The notes under the pieces were generated by a model. That model ran no database searches. It was given only the letters and a program-made list of their open reading frames with translations, and was not told the origin of the DNA. Shown here piece after piece: positions 23,366-35,100 of a DNA stretch of 64,000 nucleotides. Every line of letters begins with the position of its first letter. The stretch's first letter is position 1. This DNA is from Typhlomys cinereus (taxonomy: Eukaryota > Chordata > Mammalia > Rodentia > Platacanthomyidae). The translations under genes were made by a program, and so were the position numbers. The DNA lies in contig JALPQD010000240.1 of assembly GCA_023101885.1 (NCBI GenBank), positions 3,244,152-3,308,151 of the forward strand, written 5' to 3'.

Positions 23366-23769
23366 CTCCCTTTCCCCACCCCGCTCCGCCGGTGGGGACA
23401 TGCACACAGTCCAGCCGGGCCTCACCCGCGACCTAGGTAAGCTCCACCCGCGCCAGCCCACCAAAACCCCAGGTCAGCCCAAGGGACCCAGCTCCTACCC
23501 CACCATCCAGCCGGAGCCGTGCACAGGGTCAAGGGACGAGGAGGACCTCCCCCTGCGCCCGGGCCCCGCCCCAGCTCCCCTCGGGTTAAATAGCTCCACG
23601 CCAATGCCCCCATCCTCCCTTCCCCACCCTGCTCCACTGATCTGGACGTGCGCGGTCCAGCCGGGCCTCATCCACAACCTAGGTAAGCTCTGTCCCTGCC
23701 CACCCCCAGAACCCCAGGCCAAATAATTCAGTTCAGTGAAATTGAAAGATCTTAAGCGTTAAAACGACA
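23366..23769 (+). promoter_or_regulatory. L1 5' UTR with two tandem promoter monomers
   Basis: Two direct repeats with a period of about 247 bp: 'TTCCCCACCC.GCTCC' recurs at 23372 and 23620, 'CCAGCCGGGCCTCA' at 23411 and 23657, and 'CCTAGGTAAGCTC' at 23431 and 23678. The second repeat is partial. The block is GC- and CpG-rich unlike its AT-rich surroundings. Rodent L1s are known to use tandem 5' monomers as promoters; the promoter role here is inferred from position. Each monomer carries the splice-donor-like 'AG/GTAAGC'. Confidence 0.8.
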
Positions 23770-24800
23770 ATGCCAAAGTCAAAGTGCAAATCCATGAGAA
23801 GCAACACTCAAGTAAACAAATTTCCCACTGAAGAAATTAATCCCATAATTTTAGACTCCAACCACAATGAACCCATGGAAAAAGGCCAAGAAAGCCTGAC
23901 CCAGGATAACGACTTTCAAGATATGATCATTACCATGTTCAATACTATGAAACAGGAAATCCGGGAGGAATTACATAATCGAGTCAATCGCTTTGAAGAG
24001 GAACACAACAGACATTTGGAGGAGTTGAGAAAAACAGTGCAAGAAACAAAAACTGGCATAGAGCATTTAAAGCAGACTCAAGCAGTGTTTAAAACTGAGC
24101 TACAAGACAAGTTATCTTCAACCCAGAACTCCACAGAGAGTCTTATCAACAGAACTAACAAAGCAGAAAACAGAATTTCAGACCTTGAAGATAAAGTGGG
24201 AATACTAACCAGCTCAATGGAAGAGGTTGTTAAAGCCAAAAAGATACTTGAGAGAAATATCCAAGAGATATGGGACACCCTGAAGAAGCCTAACATGCGT
24301 ATTCATGGAATACCAGAGCAAGAATCTCAAAATACCACCCCTGAGGAAATTTTTCAAACGATCATCAAGGAAAACTTTCCTCATCTAAAAAAAGAGAGGC
24401 CCATCCATATACAAAAGGCATTCCACACCCCAAACAGATAAGACCAAAACAGAAGCATGCCATGGCAAATAGTAGTTAAAACACTCCACATTCAAGATAA
24501 AGAATTGGTGCTGAGAGCTTCAAGGGAGAAAAAACAAGTCACTTTTAAAGGTAAACCTATTAAAATAACAAATGACTTCTCAGTCGAAACAGTAAAAGCC
24601 AGAAGAGCTTAGAGAGACATACTTCAAGTATCGAACAAAAATGTCAACCCAGGCTGATTTACCCTGCAAAACTATCTGCCATGATTGAGGGAGAAAGAAA
24701 AATCTTCCAGCACAAAGACAACTTGAAGGGATACATGTCCACCAAACCAGGCCTTCAAAAAATGCTAGAAATGATACTCAAGTGTGAAGAAAAAAACAGG
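23770..24800 (+). pseudogene. LINE-1 ORF1 pseudogene (opens with 223 codons)
   Basis: ATG at 23770. The open part (23770-24441) encodes a coiled coil of roughly residues 50-150 ('NSTESLINRTNKAENRISDL') and the beginning of the RRM ('IHGIPEQESQNT', about residue 178), then a stop at 24439-24441. Homology to the ORF1p C-terminal domain continues beyond the stop ('VTFKGKPIKITNDFSVETVK') with more stops, as far as the 'PGLQKMLEMI'-type end near 24775. Full-length rodent ORF1p is about 350 residues, so this copy would lack the nucleic-acid-binding C-terminus. Confidence 0.85.
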
Positions 24801-24878
24801 CATATCCAGAAGAACAGAAGGCAAGTATAACACCATTAAAAGCGAAACAATATACTTTTAAAAACTACTAAACGTAAT

Positions 24879-25078
24879 AAATGTCTGGAATTCATGCACA
24901 AGAAAGGACTTTCTGGGAATTGGGGTGGGAGGCACTGGGGAATGGGGAGGGAGGGGGGTGGGGGGGTGGGGGGGTATGGGGGAAGGAAGAAGGAGGGAGG
25001 GAACTGGTGTACCTAATAAGTTTGTATGAGCTTAAATAATAATAAAAATGTATTAATAATAAAAAAATGTCTGGAATT
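24879..25078 (+). mobile_element. 172-bp LINE-1 3' end nested in the spacer of the monomer-bearing L1
   Basis: The element is 24893-25064 with 14-bp duplications 'AAATGTCTGGAATT' (24879-24892 and 25065-25078). It contains only the last UTR segment 'CATGCACAAGAAAGGACTTT', the guanine-rich tract with a run of G7-type blocks, 'AGTTTGTATGAGCTTAAATA' and an A-rich tail. An extreme 5' truncation. Confidence 0.93.
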
Positions 25079-25079
25079 A

Positions 25080-26350
25080 AAAATAGTTTCTCCATTATAA
25101 CACTAAATGTTAATGGAATTAATTCACCGATCAAGAGACACAGATTTACAAACTTGGATCAAAAATCACAATCCATCAATCTGCTGCCTGCAGGAAACCC
25201 ATCTCACCACAAAAGATAGGCACGCTCTAAAAATAAAAGGCTGGTCAACAATTCTACAAGCAAATGGAAGCAGAAAACAGGCAAGGGTAGCCATTATGCT
25301 ATCAGACAAAGTGGACTTCAAACCAAAGAAAATTATAAGAGACACAATGGATACTACATTTTAGTCACAGGTACAATTCACCAGGAAGACTTCACAATAC
25401 TGAACATATATGCACCCAATACAGGCCCCTCCACATTCATTAAGAAAACCCTACAGCGTCTAAAGCAAGAAATCAACCCCCAAACGATAATTCTTGGGGA
25501 CTTCAACACCGCCCTCTCAACATGGGATAGATCAACAGGTCAAAAGCTTAACAGAGACACTTTGGAACTTAATCAAACCCTGAAAGAAATGGACCTTACA
25601 GATCTCTATCGAACTTTTCACCCACGCACCAAAGAATACACATTTTTCTCAGCAGCACACGGAACTTTCTCCAAAATAGATCACATATTGGGCCATAAAG
25701 CAAATCTACACATATACAAAAAAGTTGAAATTCTAACCTGTGCCCTGTCAGACCACCACAGCCTAAAGCTGGACATCCACAACCCAACAAACAAGAGAAA
25801 ATACATTAACTCCTGGAAACTTAACAGTATGATGCTGAATGAGAACTGGATTCAGGAAGAAATTAAAAAGGAAATTCAAGATTTCCTGAAAGTGAATGAT
25901 AACGAAAATACAACTTACCAAAATCTCTGGGACACAATGAAAGCTGTTCTAAGAGGTAAGTTCATAGCTCTTAATGCCTACATCAAAAAATGGAAACATC
26001 AGAAATAAACAACTTAACAGTGCAGCTTAAAGCTTTAGAGACACTAGAGCAATCTGATCCCAAAAGTAGTAGAAGAGAGGAGATTAGCAAAATAAGGGGA
26101 GAAATATCTGAAATCGAGATTAAGAAAATGATAGAAAAAATCAACCAGTCAAAAAGCTGGTTCTTTGAAAAAATCAATAAGATTGATACACCCCTAGCTA
26201 AATTAACCAAAAGCAGGAGAGAGAAAACCCAAATTAACAAAATCAGAAATGAACATGGAGTTATCACTACTGATACCCAAGAAATCCAAAGAATTATAAC
26301 ATCATATTTCAAAAGCTTATACTTTGTGAATTTTGACAACACAAAAGAGA
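25080..26350 (+). pseudogene. LINE-1 ORF2 pseudogene, endonuclease and linker only
   Basis: Starts at the 'ITLNVNGINSPIK' N-terminus with a frameshift near 25130. It keeps the 'CLQETH' motif (near 25185), and later, in an open frame of 148 codons (25562-26008), '[13 protein letters not shown]' and an intact 'SDHH' terminal motif. The linker region follows to 26350 ('TPLAKLTKSRREKTQINKIR'). There the frame is cut by the deletion that removes the reverse transcriptase and zinc knuckle. The endonuclease motifs look intact, but the frame is not continuous. Confidence 0.85.
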
Positions 26351-27136
26351 TGGATGCAAATGGGTGATTGACCCCTCCCATTGCCAAATGCCATAAGACC
26401 CTGCGATTCCACTTTTGGGTATAAGTATTACATCTACCCTTGAATGTGCTCTTATAATAAGACTCCAGTTTAACAGCTTTTTGTCTCTGGCCAGGGGGTG
26501 ACATACAGTGGCCATCACGATGGAGTGAAGGGCATTACAGGAGCAACAAAACTGCAAAAGAAAATCAACAAACCACTATCCAGAACTTCAGAGTCTCTAT
26601 ATCAACCACCTAGAACTAGGCCAGACTAATCTCTCCCCATCCTGAAGCTCAGGGACATTTGCGGAAGAGGGGGCGGTAAGAGTGTAAGAGCAAAAGGATG
26701 CGAGGAGTAATGATATGCAAGATACTCCACACAAGTTAGGGCCAAAGCAATCATAATTGGACATTGCATGCCCGGTGCAATGTCCATCACACTATTGACC
26801 TCACAAAGTCTAGCATCTGCTAAAGGCACCAAGATCCTTGGAGGCAAGGGATTGACAGCCACAGTAGTGTTCCTATACTTAAGGGGAACACAGGAAAGGG
26901 TTCAAGGAAAGGCCACTGGGTCCTTATACATCATCGGAGAGGAGGGCCCAGAGGAGAGTCAGACATGCACAAGAAAGGACTCTGGGAATTGGGGCGGTAG
27001 GCACGGGGAGATGGGGAGGGAGGGGTGAGGGGAGGGGGAGCAGCGGGTTCGGGGGGAGAAAGAGGGAGGGAGGGAACTGATGTACCTATTAAGTTTGTAT
27101 GAGCTGAAATAATAATAAAAATGTATTATAAAAAAA

Positions 27137-27626
27137 AAACTTTTGAGTTTGATGTAATTCCACATGTATATTTTTGCTTTTGTTTCCTGTGTTTTGGAGC
27201 CTTATCCAAAAACTCCTTGTATATTCCAATACCTTGAAGCACTTCGTTCTGTATGCTTCCTTCTAGTACTTTAATAGTTTACAGTCTTACATTTTAGACT
27301 TTAAAATTCATGTTATTGTTGTAACTGGTGAGAGATAAGGGTTTAGTTTCACTTGCATGTGACTATTCAATTTTCCCAGGACTATTTTTGAACACTGTTC
27401 ATATTTCAGTGTGGGCTATTAGCATCCCTGAAGGAAAACAGTTTAGAATACTTGTTATTGTTTACTTATAGGCTATATACTATTTCCTTTTGTCTTTGAG
27501 TTTATTTTTATGTCAATCCCTTGCTGTTCTCATTATTATAACTTAGTATATTTTAATATCAGAAATTATAATAGCTCCTGATTTGTTCTTTTTGCTTAAA
27601 ATTACTTACACTATTTGGGAATTTTT
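27137..27626 (-). mobile_element. Fossil LINE-1, piece 3 of 4 (antisense)
   Basis: Begins with 'AAACTTTTGAGTTTGATGTA' and includes 'TTTTTGCTTTTGTTTCCTGT', 'TTATCCAAAAACTCCTTGTA' and 'TGTTCTTTTTGCTTAAAATT', all in the order of an ancient antisense L1 ORF2. It ends at the TSD 'ACTATTTGGGAATTTTT' (27610-27626) and resumes at 35322. Confidence 0.8.
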
Positions 27627-28978
27627 TTATTTTGTTTTTTCAAATCATACAAACTTAATAGGTACCCTGGTCCCCTCCCTACCACCACCCTTCCCCTGAG
27701 TCCCTTGCTTCCTCCCCCCTTTTCCCCTTCCTTTCCCCCCTCCCTTTCTCGCAGTGTCCCCTCCCCCTCATTAATGGTGCATCCTTTAGTGTGCATATCA
27801 AACTTCCCTCTGGGTTCTCCTCTCTGATGAGGTGTAAAGACTCAGTAGCATTGCCTAGAGCTCATTCTTGTATTCCCCTTTGGTATAGGAACACTATTGT
27901 GGCTGTTAATCCCTTGCCTCTAAGGATCCAAGTGCCTGTGATCCATGTTAGACTTTGGGGTGGTCAATGATATGGCGGTCATTGAGCACATCATGCAAAG
28001 TCCTATAATGATTACTTCGGCCCTAACTTGCATGGAGTATCTTGCATATCATTGCTCCTCACCATCTTTAAGCACTTAAAATCTTATCACCCCCTCTTCT
28101 GCAAATTTCCCTGAGCTTTAGGATGGGGAGAGATTAGTCTGGCCTGGTTCCTGATGATTAATTTAGGGTCTCTGATGTTCCGAATTACAGTTTGTTGCTT
28201 TTTTTTTCCAGTTTTGCAGTTCCTGTACCACCCTTGGCTCCATCCTGATGGGTACTGAATATCGCCTCTTGCAGTACTTGATGGTGGCCTATTTTCTCTG
28301 CTGTAGCATGATCCCCTCTCTCCTTGTTTCTAGTGGGGCCTTCCTTCCCCTTCCCTCCTGTTTATAATCTTTGCAATTACTGTAGGTATTACAGAGCTAT
28401 ATCTTTGAGTGTGTCACTAAGTGGGTTTGGTACTAGGATCCACTTATTAGGGAGTACATATGGCACTTAATTTTCTGTGTCTGGGATACTTCACTCAATA
28501 TAATTTTTTTCTAATTCCATCGATTTCCTGATAAACTTCATCAATTTGTCTTTTTTGATGGCTGAGTAGTATTCCATTGTATAAATGTACCACATTTTCA
28601 TTATCCACTAGTCATCTGTTAGGTATTTGTGTTGATTCCATGACTTTGCTATTGTAAACAGTGCTGCTATGAACATGGTCGAGCTTGTGCCATTGAGATG
28701 AATTTTTGCTGTATGGGGGATTATTCCCAAAAGTGGAATAACAGGGTCATATGGCGTTTCAATCTTTAACTTTTTTAAGAATCTCCAGACGGCTCGCCAG
28801 AGTGGTTGTATGAGCCTGCATTCCCACCAGCAATGTAGGAGAGTTCCCTTCTCGCCACATCCTCTCCAGCATTTGGTGTTGTTTGTATTGTGGACTTTTG
28901 CCATCCTGACCAGGGTGAGATGATATCTCAGGGAGGTTTTGATTTGCATTTCCCTGATGGCTAAGGATGCGGAACACT
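27627..28978 (-). mobile_element. LINE-1, antisense, 5'-truncated, lying in the poly(A) end of the next L1
   Basis: T-side tail at 27627-27645, cytosine-rich complement of the guanine tract (27665-27775), 3' UTR to about 28440, then the ORF2 C-terminus. The zinc-knuckle region is readable on the minus strand at 28949-28608 ('[18 protein letters not shown]'). It ends abruptly at 28978 against the T-run of the L1 at 28979-35321. The outer TSD at 27610 pairs with 35322, so this copy probably entered the A-tail of that older L1. Confidence 0.85.
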
Positions 28979-29006
28979 TTTTTTTTTTAAATTTTTCTCC
29001 TCATAC

Positions 29007-31032
29007 AAATGTAATAGGAGAGCCTTTGCTGCAAGCAGTCTGCAGCTCTCAGCTTCCAAGATGTCTGCAGTGACTTAGCCTTCTCCATCTTTGGCCAGCC
29101 AGCCATGCCGCCTCTGCTTTGAGAGACTGTACTTTCCCTCTGGAACCGTAAGCTGAATAAATCTCCCTTTCTCCTTTAAGTTGCTTAACTTTGGGTGCTC
29201 TCTCACAGCAATAGTTAAGAGTAACTGTTACAGATTGGTTCCAGGTAGTGGGGTATTGCTGTGAGATAAGAACAGTTGGTACCACAAAGTGAAGTTGTTT
29301 CTGAAGCTGAGAAAAGTTGGTACCCAGAAGCATGGCCAATGCTGTGATGTGGCTAGTGTGCCTTTGGAACTGTTTGTTGGGAGAAATACGGAGAACTTTG
29401 GGACTTTGTGCTGAGAAAGTCTTTGCGTCTTGGCAGTTCAAAGGGACCTTTCTTGTGAGAGCTCAGAGGAGAGCAATGCTTGAGAGACGCAGACAGTGGA
29501 AGCCCAGCTTGTGATGGTCCACAGGGGAACAGAGACTGTGTTTGCAACTGGACGAGTAACACATGGAGCCATGTGTTGGCCGAGAGTTTGGTGAAGTTTT
29601 GCCCTCGTCCTGAAAGTTTGCCTGAAATTAAGCTGGAGTGCTTGGCGGAGGAAATTTCAAAGCAATGTAGTCTTGACAATGTGATATGGCTCTTTTTAAT
29701 TTTCTTCAGTTATTAAAAAGAGCAAAGAATCAGGCAGGAAGAAGCAAAAACTGTAAGATCCAGTGATGAAAAATACAATGGCAAACTTAAAGAGTTGAAC
29801 CAGGAAGAAGCAGAGAACAAAATTGCTGTTGAAGAGATTAGCTCCATTCGTAAATCAAAGCCTGCTCTTAATTTGAATAATAGGAGAGGCCCTAGTTTAG
29901 GGCAAGATCCTCAGGGAAGGTTCCCACTCATAAGAATGCAAATCCTTTCAGAAGACTAGAGCTAAAGGGTGGAGTTCCAAAGCAAGAGTTGGTTTCTCTT
30001 ACCAAGCAACTGCCCAGGAGTGAAAGAGATGGTCAACATAGAGAAGCAGAATCAGCTGTGATTCAAGGGGGCCAGTATTGGCAAAGTCGTCCACGTGGTT
30101 CTGGTTTTAGAGGCATCAGTGATGCAAGAAGGAGGAGATCATGGAGTCCTCCTCCAAGATTTCAAAAATTGGTAGAATCCAGGCATCATGAGGCAAGAAG
30201 CCTGCAGTTTAGAAGCTCAAGAAGAGTAGTTTGTGCTATGGAGTTAAAGCCTGGTTTGCCATTGAGAAGTTAAGATGTTAGAGATACCAGACACAATGTG
30301 GGACACCTGCCAAGGAGAGCTGTATACCCTGGGAGGAGTCAGCTCAAGAGAACAACATATTCTATGGGCAGCTGCATTGGAGGGGTGGAACCAAAGCCCT
30401 TTGGAACTGAGATGATTCCATTAAGAGGCTCACCTGTTGGACTTGGAGCTACAAGATTTGGAGTTTGTCCGCTGGTTTTCGGTCTTGTTATGGACCGATT
30501 TTTCCTGGATATGCCCCCATTCCTTCCTTTTGGAATGGGAATGTTTATTCTGTGCCATTGTATGTTAGAAGTATGTAACTTGTATTTTGATTTTATAGGA
30601 GGCTTTGGACTTTGGACTTTTGGACTGTTGGGACTACCATTGTAGTCTATGAAGACTTTTAAAGTTGGACTGAGTATGGTTTGCATAATGAGATGGCAAT
30701 GAGCCTGTGGGGGACAGGGGTGGAATGTCATGGTTTGAAATGTGTCCTCCACAGTCTCATGTGTTTGGCAAGGTCATGGGAAGGCAGTCACAAGGGGTGG
30801 GCCTTGAGGTGGATTAGTCCCACCCTACCTCCAGGAGAGGTGAGCCTTTGCTGCAAGCAGTCTGCAGCTCTCAGTTTCCAAGATGTCTGCAGTGACTTAG
30901 CCTCCTCCGGCTTTGGCCAACCAGCCATGCCACTTCTGCTCTGAGAGACTGTACTTTCCCTCTGGAACCGTAAGCTGAATAAAGCTCCCTATCTCCCTTA
31001 AAAAACAAAAAACAAAAAAAAATGTAATAGGA
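29007..31032 (+). mobile_element. Processed retrocopy of a MaLR LTR-retrotransposon transcript (R-U5-int-U3-R-polyA)
   Basis: The inserted DNA is 29020-31019, flanked by 13-bp duplications 'AAATGTAATAGGA' (29007-29019 and 31020-31032). It starts at 'GAGCCTTTGCTGCAAGC', the same point where the repeated R region begins in the 3' LTR (30842), and has no U3 at its 5' end. Order: R 29020-29178, U5 to 29232, interior 29233-30725 opening with the MaLR-like 'TGGTTCCAGGTAGTGGGGTA', purine tract 30707-30725, U3 30726-30841, R 30842-30999, then an A-rich tail. R ends just after AATAAA. The interior has no protein I recognise, as expected for nonautonomous MaLRs. A long TSD plus poly(A) points to L1 machinery rather than integrase. 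Confidence 0.88.
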
Positions 31033-32124
31033 ACCCATATCCCCTCCCTCCCTTCACTCCTTCCCTAACCCCCTTTTTCCTTCCTCCCTTTTCCCCTTCT
31101 TTTCCACCCTCCCTCCCTTTCTCCCAGTACCCCCTCCCCCATCTCTGAAGCATCCTTTAATGTGTATATCAAACTTTCCTCTGAGTCCTCCTCTCTGATG
31201 AGGTGTAAGGACTCAGTGGCATTTCCTAGAACTCTTTCTTGTGTTCCCCTTAAGTATAGGAACACTATTGTGACTGTTAATCCCTTGCTTCTAAGCATCC
31301 TAGTGCCTTTAGTCCATGGTAGAATTTGAGGGGTCAATGATATGTTGGTCATTGCACAGATCATGCAGAGTCCTGTTATAATTGCTTCAGCCCTAACTTG
31401 TGTGGAATATCTTGTATATCGTGACTCCTCCCATCCTTGAGCTCTTACAATTTTACCACCCCCTCTTCCACAAATTTCCCTGAGCTTCAGGATGGGGAGA
31501 GATTAGGCTGGCTTAGCTCCTGGTGGTTGATATAGAGTCTCTGATATTCTGGATTATGGTTTGTTGATTTTTTTTCCATTTTGCTGTTCCTGCAATGCCC
31601 TTGGCTCCATCCTGATGGGTATTGGATGTCACCCCCTGGCCAGAGATAAAAACTTGTTAAATTAGTCTTGTTATAAGAGTATATTCAAAGGTAGATAGAA
31701 TAAAAGTAGGAGACCATGGTGAGAGAGGGGTCAATTACCCATTTGCAAAATGGTTACCTTCTATCTGGCAGCCTATATGCCCTCCCCTTCTGGTGGGATT
31801 GTACCCCATCAGTTGCAAATGATCATGAAGGAAAGTCTGTGAACTTAACCAGATGTCTCATTACTTACTTGCAGTCCTTGATGGTGGCCTATTTTCTCTG
31901 CTGTAACATGGTCCCCTCTCTTTGTTTCTGGTGGGGCCTTCCTTCCCTATCCTTCCTGTTTATAATCTTTACAATTACTGTAGGTATTACAGAGAGATTT
32001 GTCTTTGAGTGTCTCTAAGTGGGTTTGGTACTAGGATCCACCTATTAGGGAGTACATACAAGCGCTTAATTTTTTGTGTTTGGGATACTTCACTCAATAT
32101 AATTGTTTCTAATTCCTGACAAAT

Positions 32125-35100
32125 TCCGTTAATTCATCATTTTTGATGGCTGAATAGTATTCCATTGTATAAATGTACCACATTTTCCTTATGCACTCCT
32201 CAACTGTTGGGCATTTGGGCTGATTCCATGACTTTGTTGTTATAAACAGTGCTGCTATGAACATGGTCGTGCTTGTGCTATCAAGATGAATTTTTGCTGT
32301 ATGGGGGGTTATTCCCAAAAGCGGTATAGTAGGGTCATATGGCATTTCAATCTTTAACTTCTTTAAGAATTGCCAGACAGCTCACCAGAGTGGCTGTATG
32401 AGCCTGAATTCCCACCAGCAATGTAGGAGATTTCCCCTCTCTAGGATGTGGAGCACTTTTCAAGATATTTGTTAGACATTTCAATTCATCCTTGGTAAAG
32501 TTTCTTTTAAGTTCCTAGGCCTATTTTTTCCCCTAGGACCGTTTTTTAATTGGGCCATTTGTTTCCTTGGTGTTTAGTTTTCTAAGTTCTTTGTGCACTC
32601 TGCATAATAGAGCTCTATCAGATATGTGGTTAGTGAAGATTTTATCCCATTCTGTGGGTTGTCTTTTTGCTCGAGTTACAATCTCTTTATCTGAATAGAA
32701 GCTCTTTAATTTCATAAGATCCCATCTGTCGAGCATTGGTTGTAGTGACTGGGCTATTGGATGTCCGTTTAAAAATTGTTGGCCTAGTCCAATCAGCTTG
32801 AAGGAGTTCCCTACCCTTTCAACTAGGGTTTTTACAGTCTCTACCCTTATATTGAGGTCCTTGATGCATTTGGAATTAATTTTTGTACATGGCAACAAGT
32901 ATGGGTCCAGTTTTAATCTTCTGCATGTGGAGATCCAGTTTTGCCAGCACCATTTGTTGAAGGTGCTCTTCTTTTCCCATTGGATTTTTTGGCCCCTTTG
33001 TCAAAGATCAAATGGCTGTAATAGTATGGGCTTATATCTGGGTCTTCAACCCTTATCCATTGATCTGTGTGTCTATTGTGGAGTCACTACCAGGCTGTTT
33101 TTATAACTATGAATTTGTAGTATAGATTAAAGTTTGGTGTGGTGATACCTCCAGCAAATGTTTTTGTTACTCAGGATCGTTTTTGCTATCCTGGGTCTTT
33201 TGTGCTTCCATATAAATTTTGAGATTGTTTGGTCAATTTCTTTAAAGAATTGCTTTGGGATTTTGATTTGTACAGCATTGAATCTGTATATTGCCTTTGG
33301 TAGGATGGTCATTTTATGATGTTGATTCTGCCAATCCAGGAACATGGGAGGTCTTTCCACTTTCTGGTGTCTTCTGTAATTTCTTTCTTTAGGGTTTTAA
33401 AGTTTTCATTGTAAACGTCTCTTACTTCCTTGGTTACGTTTACACCAAGGTATTTCATTTTTTTTTAGGGGCTATAGTAAATGGGATTGTTTCTCTTATG
33501 GCTTTTTCACTTCTTTCATCCTGGGCATATAGGAAGGCCACTGATTTTTGTACATTTATTTTGTATTCTGCCACTCTGATGAACTTCTGGATTAGTTCCA
33601 GGAGTTTCCTGGTGGAGTTTTTGGGATCACTCAGGTATAAGATCATGTCATCTGCAAATAGAGATAACTTGACTTCTTCCTTGCTAATTTGAATCCCTTT
33701 TATCTCCCTTTCTTGTCTTATGGCTTCAGCTAAGACTTCAAATATAATATTGAAGAGAAGTGGTGAAAGTAGACAGCCTTGTTTAGTTCCTGATTGAAGC
33801 AGGAATGCTTTGAGTTTTTTCCCATTGAGTATAATCCTTGCTGTGGGCTTGTTGTATGCAGCTTTTATTATATTGATAAAGGTTCCTTCCATTCCAACTG
33901 TTTCTATAATTTTGATCATAAAAGCTGTTGAACCTTGTCAAAGCTTTTTCTGTATCTGTTGAGAGCATCATATGGTCTTGAACTTTGGACTGGTTTATAT
34001 GGTGAATTACATTTATTGAACCAACATATGTTGAACCAACCTTGTGTGCCTGGGATAAAGCCTACTTGATCACCATGAATGATCTTTTCGATATGTTTTT
34101 GAATCCGATTTGCTAAGACTTTGTTGAGAATCTTTGTGTCTGTGTTCATCAAAGAGATTGGCCTATAGTTTTCTTTTTTAAGTGTATCTTCATTAGGTTT
34201 TGGAATTAAGTCGATATTAGTTTCATAGAAATAATTTGGTAGTGTTCCTTCCTTTGCTATTTGACAGAATGGTTTAAGGAGTATTTGGTGTTATTTGTTC
34301 CTTAAATGTCTGGAAGAACTCTGTGCTGAATCCATCCGGTCCAGGACATTTTTTGGTGGGAAGATTCAAGATTACTTAATCAACTTCTTCATATATTATA
34401 GGACTATTTAAATAATTCCAAACTTCCTGATTCAATTTCGGTAACTTGTGCTTACTTAGGAATTCATCCATTTCTTTTGTGTTGTCAAATTTCACAGAGT
34501 ATAAGTTTTTGAAATATGATGTTATAATTCTCTGAATTTCTTGGGTATCAGTAGTGATAACTCCATTTTCATTTCCAATTTTGTTAATTTGGGTTTTCTC
34601 TCTCTTGTTTTTGGTTAATTTTGCTAAGTGTATATCAATCTAACTGATTTTTTTCAAAGAACCAGCTTTTTGACTGGTTGATTCTCTATCCTTTTCCTAA
34701 TCTCCATTTCAGATATTTCTCCCCTGATTTTGCTAATCTCCTCTCTTCTACTGCTTTTGGGATCAGATTACTCTTGTGTTTCTAAAGTTTAAGCTTCATT
34801 GTTAAGTTATTTATTTGTTTTTTTTTTTTTGGTGTAGGCATTAAGATCTATGAACTGAACTTACGTCTTAGAATAGCTTTCATTGTGTCCCAAAGATTTC
34901 GATAGGTTGTATTTTCATTATCATTCACTTCCAATACATCTTGAATTTTCTTTATAATTTCTTCCTGAATTCAATTCTCACTCAGCATCATAGTGTTTAG
35001 TTTCCAGGAGTTAGTCTATTCTCTATTGTTTGTTGTGTTGCAGATGTCAAGCTTTATTTAGACCATGATGGTCTGAAATTGTACAGTCTAGAATTTCACC

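Larger units (their letters stand above)
23352..27150 (+). mobile_element. LINE-1 with 5' UTR monomers, ORF1 and partial ORF2, internally deleted
   Basis: The element is 23366-27136 with 14-bp duplications 'AAACTTTTGAGTTT' (23352-23365 and 27137-27150). The order is a GC-rich 5' UTR of about two tandem monomers (23366-23769), ORF1 (23770 to about 24800), spacer with a nested 172-bp L1 end, ORF2 endonuclease region (about 25080-26350), then an abrupt switch to the 3' UTR at 26350. The rest of ORF2 is gone. The 3' UTR includes an odd ORF2-like patch at 26380-26425. The guanine-rich tract and A-tail are near 26990-27136. This is the only copy in the window that retains the promoter end. Confidence 0.93.

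Noticed and set aside
23422..23722. Antisense frames in the L1 5' UTR, reminiscent of the primate L1 ORF0 idea
   Set aside because: They begin with GTG or TTG, are low-complexity products of GC-rich monomers, and have no conserved start.
23187..23726. Plus-strand 179-codon open frame starting with ATG
   Set aside because: It starts in the antisense fossil L1 and runs into the 5' UTR monomers of an unrelated younger L1, so it is a chance fusion across an insertion junction.
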